Part shown: positions 1-6,538 of the stretch, piece after piece
Layout of the letters: every line of letters begins with the position of its first letter
How positions within the stretch are numbered: the first letter of the stretch is position 1
NCBI RefSeq assembly: GCF_008298015.1
Contig: NZ_VTPX01000002.1
Location: 372,001-436,000 of the forward strand
Source: Salinicola corii
GTDB lineage: Bacteria; Pseudomonadota; Gammaproteobacteria; Pseudomonadales; Halomonadaceae
Direction: 5' to 3'
Length of the DNA stretch: 64,000 bases
Program-made: the position numbers and the translations under genes
The notes under the pieces: generated by a model
Database searches by the model: none
What the model saw: the letters and a program-made list of their open reading frames with translations, nothing else
What the model was told of the DNA's origin: nothing

Positions 1-138
1 ACTATTGACGCTGCCTACAGTTATATCTGGGAGGATAGGGCGGATATCGATCTTCAGGATGCCAACGGTACCTCCTACCGTGCCAAATACGACAACAGCC
101 TGAGCCTGTTCGGCCTGCAGGCGACCTATCGATTCTAA
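1..138 (+). CDS. C-terminal end of a FadL-type outer-membrane transporter (5' truncated by window)
   Basis: The window opens inside this gene, and only the last 45 codons before a TAA stop are visible. The residues alternate polar and hydrophobic as in outer-membrane beta strands (for example LSLFGLQATYRF) and end in a C-terminal phenylalanine, the signal recognised by the BAM complex. The AYSYIWEDRADI strand and the final strand resemble the end of FadL-family long-chain fatty acid or hydrophobic-compound porins. The gene is followed directly by a strong terminator, so it is the last gene of its transcript. The family assignment rests on a short piece; another beta-barrel porin is possible. 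Confidence 0.6.
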   Translation, partial: TIDAAYSYIWEDRADIDLQDANGTSYRAKYDNSLSLFGLQATYRF

Positions 139-162
139 CCGAGACAGGATTTGATGAATTCG

Positions 163-188
163 CCCTGGCTCCGGCCGGGGTTTTTTTT
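163..188 (+). terminator. Rho-independent terminator of the porin gene
   Basis: CCCTGGC and GCCGGGG form a 7-bp stem (one G-T wobble) around a TCCG loop and are followed by eight T residues. It lies 25 bases after the porin stop codon on the same strand. Confidence 0.85.
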
Positions 189-491
189 GAGCATGAGTGG
201 AGTATCAATATGCTGGACAGTTTTCAGTAGTTCTCGAGTCATGCGCTTAGAGGCCGAAGTGATAGCGGTGCTCAGGAACGTAAAGGCAGGAGTCATAAAT
301 ACGCACTTTGATACATATTGATAGCCATTGATACAGTAGAGGGGTTGGCTAGCCCCTAGATCAAGGGATACTAAGCGTACACGCAGGATGAGCGATTCCA
401 GTACACCCAGATTTTATATAGAGTTACTGGAATTGCTCGCATTATCGCCGAAGCATGAACGCTTCGGGGAACGGAGATAGCGAGAATTCCA
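189..491. other. Gene-free spacer upstream of the giant acidic protein gene
   Basis: No convincing ORF is present. The spacer contains a triple TTGATA direct repeat (308-333), a small palindrome GGCTAGCC (347-354) and, just before the next start codon, a purine-rich ACGGAGATAG ribosome-binding region. Like the gene it precedes, it is AT-richer than the rest of the window. The promoter of the downstream gene must lie here, but I could not pick a convincing -35/-10 pair. Confidence 0.5.
308..333. repeat. Three helically phased TTGATA direct repeats
   Basis: TTGATA occurs at 308-313, 318-323 and 328-333, exactly 10 bases apart, as TTGATACATA-TTGATAGCCA-TTGATACAGT. One-turn spacing puts the copies on the same face of the helix. 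That suggests a cooperative regulator site, inferred to control the large gene starting at 492. Confidence 0.45.
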
Positions 492-3400
492 ATGGCAAAT
501 CGTATCGAGTCATTCAGTCATGGCGATGGAGTCGCGAGAGAGACGGAAAGCGAAAAAACTTTCTTGAGTGCACTGAATAATGTAGTGCTTCCACTCCCTG
601 CCCCGATTCTGAAAAATGTGTTAGACAGTTCGAATAATAAGGGGAATTCCGAGGCATTTTCCAAACTGCCGGAAGACGCCGAGATTCCTGAGTCACTGTC
701 GGATATCAAACTCGTTAACGAAAGCGATCTCAAAAAAGATCAGTACAAGATATTTTCAAGCGAAGATGGTCCTGCTTATGCCATACAACGTAAAGACGAT
801 GAGATACGTTTTGAAACCCAAGATGGGAAACGCTATCTGGTTTCCAAGGAAAATAATCCCGAAGCTTTTGATCAACTGAAGACATTGCACACTGAGTGGG
901 GAGATGTCAAAGAGGCTATCAGTGACGGTGCCAAGTTGCTTTCACCCGATGATAACATCCCTGTCCTGACCGGTGACACGAAGGTCAAGATGCTCTCGGA
1001 TGGCGTGAAACTGATCGACATACCCGAGCGTGGACAGTATGTCGTGATGGAGGACTACACATCGGAGCACTATTCGATTATCACCAGCGACCAGGTTTCA
1101 CTACAAACAGATGCCGTGGATGATGCATTCGCCGATGCGGGTCTACCCAAAGGCGAAGAAACCGACATCATGATGGCAGAGACCACGGAAGACGGAAAAA
1201 GCGTCAGTGAGCTTTATCAGGAATATATGGAAGAGGCATATAAGGATCTTCCAAAGGATTCCAAAAAAGCAAAGTACATGCGCCTGCTGGAAGCCGAAAA
1301 TATGCTTTCGGGTGGTTTTCAGTATCTGCCTTACAATACAGGGCCCGGTCGATATGGTGGGTCTGAAACGGAATACGCTGACGGAATGTCGGAACTAAAG
1401 GCTGCCGACGCGCGTGGAATGTTGGACGAAGGCACGTTGGGAGATGAGTTGGCCGGCCTCTTGACTGATGAAGATATTATCGCGGATAGCGAAAAATTTC
1501 TCGACGACGCGGTCGACAAGATCAAGAATAAAGACGAATTAGAGGACAAGATCGCCGATTCGATGCTGGATGAGTCGTATTTAGAGACCATAGAGTCGTT
1601 GGGTGAAGATCATGCGGAAGGGGCCCAGTCGAGATTTTCCAGTGATTTGGAAGGTCTCAAACTTCTTAACGCCGACAGGGCAGAAGAAGTCCAGAATACA
1701 CTTAAGTTTCGAGTTCCTATTAGCGAGCTTAACGAAATATACAAGGAAGGCGTCGATGGCGTAGGAGAGGATAATCTTTTAAACGCGTCGGGCGACGTGG
1801 CATCTTCTCTTCTACAGGGAATAGTGACAACACTCTTCGGTACAAAACGAGGTGTGGATGTATATAATAAAATTATCAATGGTGAAAAAGTCGATGTGAC
1901 TCCAGAGGAGCGAAAGAAGCTCGACGTCATCAAGAGCGCTCATCAAGCGTTGACCAATGCGCTCAACGATCAGGCTGGGCGAAACTTGGAGTCCGATAAT
2001 GGGCGTTCTCCCAAGCCCCTATCCATTGACGATATTGATAAAGCCATCGACAAGGCCAACGTGCCGCTGGACCAGCGTGGCGGTGTTAAAGGACTGCTTG
2101 GTGGCTTGGTAAAGTCCGGCACTTTGTCCGGTGCTGGAGGATTGGTCTCGATGGCGGCGGGCATCTATAAAATGTCCGACGGAGGACTTAGCTTAGGAGA
2201 AACGGAAAATGAGCGCATCGAAGTCGCGCGTAATTTTCTCTCATTGGTTGGCGTAACTCCTTCGCTACTTAATATGACTAACGAAGTTTATAAAGGTCTT
2301 TCTGGTAATCCTGGGATGGGAGATGCCTTGGGGATCGGGAAAAACCTCAAGGATACTTGGAATAAAAACTTTCCCACTAACTCCGATGCGCCGCCGAAGT
2401 CCTCTATTCCTTCAGAATTCGTGCATCCAGATTTTGATTTTGGTAAGGAAAGCTTTTCCAAAGATATCTGGGGGCAGGTCAGTGAGAATCTGGGAGAGAC
2501 TGTCACTCCTGTCGAGGACAATCTTTCAGAACTCAGTGATGACGAGCAGGATCGCGTTCGTAGAAATATCGATAGTATCGCAAAAGACATCCGAGGACCG
2601 GATATTCCCGATCTTGATAAAAAAACAAAAACTCAATTGGTCGGCGGCTCTTTGAGTCTGCTGGGAGGGCTTGCGGATGCCGGAGGCGGCACGCTTGATA
2701 TCGTCTTGGGAGCGAGAGGACTTGACGATTTGCGTAAGAATGGCGGAGAGCCTATCGAATTTGCGCAAAGGTCGCTGCAGGTTGGTTCTGGTTCTTTTTC
2801 CAGCGTCATGGGATTGTCCAGTGCATCGGAAGCTTTGGGAATCGCTCCGCAAATTGCTACCCGAGTGGCTGCGGCTGCTGGATTGGCCGGCTCTGTTCTT
2901 GGGTTTGTTGGAGCCATTCTCGGAGGGGTCATGGCCGCGCTGGCGGACAAGAAAAAGGAGGGCGTCACAGAAGATATTCGTGATGTTTTCAGGGATTTGT
3001 CTGATGATGGAGTCACCGAAGATGACTGGGGCGACAAATTCAATTTCACGATCCATGTGGAGTACAGTAAATCGACGGAGCACGATGGACGGCGCGATGC
3101 GCTCTTCGAAAGCTGGTTTCCCGAAGATATTCCCACCTGGGAGGCTCAGCCAGATAAGTATAAGGAATTTACCGAAACAGTCAGTGAAGATGGAGAAATT
3201 AGCGAGAGCTGGATTAGCGATTTCAATGGAGATAAGCCTGATCTCGTGATGCACAAGTACGGGCATGATTTTTACGATAAAAATCGCGACAAAATCGAAC
3301 TTTTGAGCCGGAAGTGGACAGAGTGGGATGGCAGCGATGATATCGTTAGTCGTAAAGATTTCGAAAAAATTCTGGATGATGAGAGCACGACAAAAGAAGA

Positions 3401-4163
3401 AAGAGAGGCCATCAACCTTCTCTTGAGTGATAATGCTTTTTTCGATTTGTTGGACACCTTCAATTCTCAGTGGTCTGGGGGAAGACCGAAGGGGACAGAT
3501 GGTAAAATCAGTAGTAAAGATCTAAATCAATGGCGACATCTTTGGATAGATCAGGAACGTGAAGACAAGGTCGAAAAAGAATACTCTCATGATTTTTACG
3601 ACGAGAATAGAGATGTCATAGAATATATCAGTCGAAAATGGACTGACTGGGATGGCAGTGATGATATCGTTAGTCGTAAGGATTTTGAGAAACTATTGGA
3701 TAGTGATGAAACCTCCGGCGAGGAAAAAGAGGCGGTTCAGTGGCTAATGGATGATCCTTTCTTTTTTGATCTGCTCGATACCTTCGCCAAAGGTGGTAAA
3801 ACAGATGGAAAGATCAGCAGCAAAGATCTAAATCAGTGGCGTGAGCAGTGGATAGAGAAAGAGCACGAAGAAAAGGTCGAGAATAACTACTCTCAGAGTT
3901 TTTATGACGAGTATCGGGATACGATCGAGTTTATCAGTCAAAAATGGACTGACTGGGATGGCAGTGACGATATTGTCAGTCGTAAGGATTTCGAGAAAAT
4001 ATTGGACAGCGACGATACCTCGGATGAGGAGAAAGAAGCCGTTCAATGGCTCATGGATGATCCTTTCTTTTTTGATCTACTCGATACCTTCGCCAAAGGC
4101 GGTGATGGGGACGGCAAGATAAGTAGCAAGGATCTCAATAAATGGCGCGAGCAGTGGATGTGA
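492..4163 (+). CDS. Giant acidic protein with hydrophobic modules and three EF-hand-like repeats; function unknown
   Basis: This is a 1223-residue protein with no recognisable N-terminal signal peptide; a purine-rich RBS precedes the ATG. Residues 1-500 are acidic and mostly hydrophilic. Two glycine/alanine-rich hydrophobic modules follow, at about 530-600 (GLLGGLVKSGTLSGAGGL) and 716-816 (LLGGLADAGGGTLDIVLG, then AGLAGSVLGFVGAILGGVMAAL). They look like diverged copies of each other. From residue 923 three repeats of 108, 102 and 91 residues end the protein. Each has an acidic WDGSDDIVSRKDF loop and a second DGKISSKDL loop resembling EF-hand calcium sites, although the first ligand position is often not Asp. 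The layout recalls large secreted effectors or translocators such as the HrpK/NolX/HrpF group, but this is a guess from architecture. No secretion genes are adjacent. The AT-rich composition against GC-rich neighbours suggests horizontal acquisition. The gene is clearly real; its function is not established. Confidence 0.8.
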   Translation: MANRIESFSHGDGVARETESEKTFLSALNNVVLPLPAPILKNVLDSSNNKGNSEAFSKLPEDAEIPESLSDIKLVNESDLKKDQYKIFSSEDGPAYAIQRKDDEIRFETQDGKRYLVSKENNPEAFDQLKTLHTEWGDVKEAISDGAKLLSPDDNIPVLTGDTKVKMLSDGVKLIDIPERGQYVVMEDYTSEHYSIITSDQVSLQTDAVDDAFADAGLPKGEETDIMMAETTEDGKSVSELYQEYMEEAYKDLPKDSKKAKYMRLLEAENMLSGGFQYLPYNTGPGRYGGSETEYADGMSELKAADARGMLDEGTLGDELAGLLTDEDIIADSEKFLDDAVDKIKNKDELEDKIADSMLDESYLETIESLGEDHAEGAQSRFSSDLEGLKLLNADRAEEVQNTLKFRVPISELNEIYKEGVDGVGEDNLLNASGDVASSLLQGIVTTLFGTKRGVDVYNKIINGEKVDVTPEERKKLDVIKSAHQALTNALNDQAGRNLESDNGRSPKPLSIDDIDKAIDKANVPLDQRGGVKGLLGGLVKSGTLSGAGGLVSMAAGIYKMSDGGLSLGETENERIEVARNFLSLVGVTPSLLNMTNEVYKGLSGNPGMGDALGIGKNLKDTWNKNFPTNSDAPPKSSIPSEFVHPDFDFGKESFSKDIWGQVSENLGETVTPVEDNLSELSDDEQDRVRRNIDSIAKDIRGPDIPDLDKKTKTQLVGGSLSLLGGLADAGGGTLDIVLGARGLDDLRKNGGEPIEFAQRSLQVGSGSFSSVMGLSSASEALGIAPQIATRVAAAAGLAGSVLGFVGAILGGVMAALADKKKEGVTEDIRDVFRDLSDDGVTEDDWGDKFNFTIHVEYSKSTEHDGRRDALFESWFPEDIPTWEAQPDKYKEFTETVSEDGEISESWISDFNGDKPDLVMHKYGHDFYDKNRDKIELLSRKWTEWDGSDDIVSRKDFEKILDDESTTKEEREAINLLLSDNAFFDLLDTFNSQWSGGRPKGTDGKISSKDLNQWRHLWIDQEREDKVEKEYSHDFYDENRDVIEYISRKWTDWDGSDDIVSRKDFEKLLDSDETSGEEKEAVQWLMDDPFFFDLLDTFAKGGKTDGKISSKDLNQWREQWIEKEHEEKVENNYSQSFYDEYRDTIEFISQKWTDWDGSDDIVSRKDFEKILDSDDTSDEEKEAVQWLMDDPFFFDLLDTFAKGGDGDGKISSKDLNKWREQWM
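3258..4160 (+). repeat. Three in-frame tandem EF-hand-like repeats encoded at the 3' end
   Basis: The units begin at 3258, 3582 and 3888 (protein residues 923, 1031 and 1133), each with a Y-x-x-D/S-F-Y-D start. They share IVSRKDFEKIL and DGKISSKDLN blocks. Units 2 and 3 are very similar at both the protein and DNA level (for example MDDPFFFDLLDTFAKGG in both), which suggests recent duplication. Unit 1 is more diverged and carries a small insertion before its second loop. Confidence 0.85.
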
Positions 4164-4324
4164 CGCGCACATGCTTGATTCCTATTGATTGGCACCAGGA
4201 AAAAGATGTTGGTATGCCGGCGGAGGGTTAAGTGTAAAAATGACTCATCCGTTTTTATCGCTTTGAATAAGCGCGAGGAGCGCGCCTGAGATCGGGCTGA
4301 TTTTTGATGAAGTCTGGCAGATTC

Positions 4325-4350
4325 GAATCCCGGCCAAATGGCCGGGATTC
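4325..4350. terminator. Perfect 11-bp hairpin between convergent genes
   Basis: GAATCCCGGCC and GGCCGGGATTC pair perfectly around an AAAT loop, between the end of the giant gene (+) and the end of the M13 peptidase gene (-). No clear T-tract follows on either strand, so it may be a weak bidirectional terminator or a 3' stabilising structure. Confidence 0.5.
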
Positions 4351-4385
4351 GTCGTTCGGGTTGCTTTCTATCCATTAAACAGACC

Positions 4386-6455
4386 CTACCAGATCACGAC
4401 GCGATCTTTCGGCGGCAGATAGAGCGCGTCGGCCGGAGATACATCGAAGGCGTCGTACCACGTAACCATGTTGCGCACGATGCCGTTGACGCGGAACTGC
4501 GACGGCGAGTGGGGATCGCTCTGCACCCGATTGATCATCTCTTCTTCGCGCATCAGGCGACGCCAGACCTGCCCCCAGGCCAGGAAGAAGCGTTGATCAC
4601 CAGTGAAGCCGTCGATGACTGGCGCAGGGTCGCCATCGAGTGAGCGGTGATAGGCGCCGAGGGCGATGTTGAGCCCACCGAGATCACCGATGTTCTCGCC
4701 CATTGTCAACTGCGGGTTCAACGAATAACCGGGCACCGGCTCATACTCGGCATATTGCTGCCCTAGGCGTTTCGCCAGCGCATCGAAATGCTCGGCGTCG
4801 GTCGGCGTCCACCAATCGACTAACATCCCCGAGCCATCGGACTTGCGGCCCTGGTCGTCGAAGCCATGGCTCATCTCGTGACCGATCACCGAGCCGATAC
4901 CACCGTAATTGACGGCCGCATCGGCATTGGGATCGAAGAAGGGCGGTTGCAGGATCGCCGCCGGAAAGACGATCTCGTTGCGCGATGGCGAATAGTAGGC
5001 GTTGACGGTCTGCGGGTTCATGAACCACTCGTCCCGGTCCACCGGACCGTCGAGTTTGGCGAGGTCGTCCTGCCAGTGCCAATGGCGCGCCGCACCGACG
5101 TCGCCGTAAAGATCGTCCGCACGAATGCGCATCCCTGCGTAGGTTTCCCATTCGTCGGGATAGGCGATCTTGGCGGTGAAGGCGTCGAGCTTGTCCAGCG
5201 CTCGTTGGCGGGTCTGGTCGGTCATCCAACTCACCCGGTGTTGTAGACGATCGCGGTAGGCGTCCTCGAGATTGGCGACCAGCGTCTCCATCTCGCTCTT
5301 GGCACGGGGCGGGAAATGCAGCATTACATAGAGCTTGCCGGCAGCCTGGCCCAAGAAATCGTTGATCAGCGATACGCCGCGTTTCCAGCGTTCGCGCTGC
5401 TCCGGCTGCCCGGACAGACGCTTGCCGTGGAAATCGAAATGTGCCCGGCTGAAGTCGCTCGAGAGGTACGGACTGTTGGCGTTCAGCAGTCGGAACGTCG
5501 AGTAGGTCTTGAGCGTCGAGAGCGGTGTTTTCTCGAAAAGTCGTGCCAGGTCGCGAATGGCGGTGTTTTCCGCTAGTACGACTTTGTCCTGCCCGGCGAG
5601 TCCGCTGGCCGCTAGCCATGTCTGCCAAGGAAACCCGGGGGCGTATTCGTCGAGTTGATTCTGCTGCAGCGGGTTGTAGGTCAAATCGCGGTCACGCTGT
5701 TTGGCCGGCGCCCACTCGACTCTCGCCATGGCGGTTTCCAGCTCTAGGATGCGTTGTGCGCTCTGCCGGGGATGGGGCTGCCCGGCCAATGTGAGCAGTC
5801 TGTCGATGTAGCCGAGGTAGGCCTGGCGAATTGCGTCGAAGCGCGGATTGTCGCCGAGGTAATAGTCCCGGGTCGGCAGGATCAGCGGTATCTGCGACAG
5901 ATAGACGGCGTAGCGATCCGGTGCCTTGACGTCGATATCGATGCCCGGTGTCACGATGGTCGGCACCCCCAGGCGGCTGTCGGCGTTGAACCGGACCAGA
6001 TCCGCCTTGCTCTCGATTTCCGCCAGGCGCTCCAGGTCCGGCATCAGCGGCGTGACGCCCTTGGCTTCGACGGCGCCCTCGTCCATCCAGGCATGGTAGA
6101 AATCGCCCAGCCGTTGCTGGGGCGAGTTCGGTGGTGTGTTGGCGCCATCGAGCTGGAGGAGAATATCGCGCACCTGCTGCTCGGCGCGCTCCGCCAGCTG
6201 CGTAAAGGCGCCGTAGTTGCTGCGATCGGGCGGAATTGACGTGCGTGCCAGCCAGCCGCCGTTGACGTAGTGGTAGAAGTCGTCGCCAGGGGCGACGCTG
6301 GTGTCGCGGGCGCTCAGGTCGATGCCCCACTTGCCCATAACGGGGGCGAGGTCCGGTGTATCGGCGAAAGCGTCTGCACCCGTCGTGCCGGCAATCGCGA
6401 TGACGGCCAAGGCACACGCCGATGCCAGGGATGAAACGATGCGTTTGTGAGCCAT
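4386..6455 (-). CDS. M13 family zinc metallopeptidase (PepO/neprilysin-like), exported
   Basis: The protein has 689 residues when started at the ATG at 6455, which has GAGGGG just upstream and gives a clean signal peptide (MAHKRIVSSLASACALAVIA... ending near ADAFA). A frame extension of 19 residues upstream lacks these signals. The M13 zinc motif is visible as VIGHEMSHGFDDQG (HExxH), with the downstream GENIGDLGG (ExxxD) supplying the third ligand and the upstream NAYYSPSRNEI typical of the family. M13 enzymes cleave oligopeptides on the outer side of the cytoplasmic membrane. Position next to a TonB receptor and the peptide importer suggests a role in trimming imported peptides. It lies just downstream of the receptor's terminator, so its own promoter must overlap that hairpin or it relies on readthrough. 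Confidence 0.93.
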   Translation of the reverse strand: MAHKRIVSSLASACALAVIAIAGTTGADAFADTPDLAPVMGKWGIDLSARDTSVAPGDDFYHYVNGGWLARTSIPPDRSNYGAFTQLAERAEQQVRDILLQLDGANTPPNSPQQRLGDFYHAWMDEGAVEAKGVTPLMPDLERLAEIESKADLVRFNADSRLGVPTIVTPGIDIDVKAPDRYAVYLSQIPLILPTRDYYLGDNPRFDAIRQAYLGYIDRLLTLAGQPHPRQSAQRILELETAMARVEWAPAKQRDRDLTYNPLQQNQLDEYAPGFPWQTWLAASGLAGQDKVVLAENTAIRDLARLFEKTPLSTLKTYSTFRLLNANSPYLSSDFSRAHFDFHGKRLSGQPEQRERWKRGVSLINDFLGQAAGKLYVMLHFPPRAKSEMETLVANLEDAYRDRLQHRVSWMTDQTRQRALDKLDAFTAKIAYPDEWETYAGMRIRADDLYGDVGAARHWHWQDDLAKLDGPVDRDEWFMNPQTVNAYYSPSRNEIVFPAAILQPPFFDPNADAAVNYGGIGSVIGHEMSHGFDDQGRKSDGSGMLVDWWTPTDAEHFDALAKRLGQQYAEYEPVPGYSLNPQLTMGENIGDLGGLNIALGAYHRSLDGDPAPVIDGFTGDQRFFLAWGQVWRRLMREEEMINRVQSDPHSPSQFRVNGIVRNMVTWYDAFDVSPADALYLPPKDRVVIW

Positions 6456-6483
6456 AACCCCTCGAACCCTTGTGTACATGGAT

Positions 6484-6510
6484 AAAAAAGCCGCTACCCA
6501 GGGTAGCGGC
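6484..6510 (-). terminator. Rho-independent terminator of the TonB-dependent receptor gene
   Basis: On the minus strand GCCGCTACCC and GGGTAGCGGC form a long stem with a minimal loop, followed by six T residues (6484-6489). It starts 29 bases after the receptor stop codon and separates the receptor from the M13 peptidase gene. Confidence 0.85.
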
Positions 6511-6538
6511 AACCGATCGATAAGGAACGCGGTATTCG

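Noticed and set aside
4315-4339. GATTCGAATCCCGGCC, resembling the T-arm end of a tRNA.
   Set aside because: The T-stem cannot pair, no acceptor or anticodon parts are upstream, and the sequence is explained as half of the perfect 11-bp hairpin.
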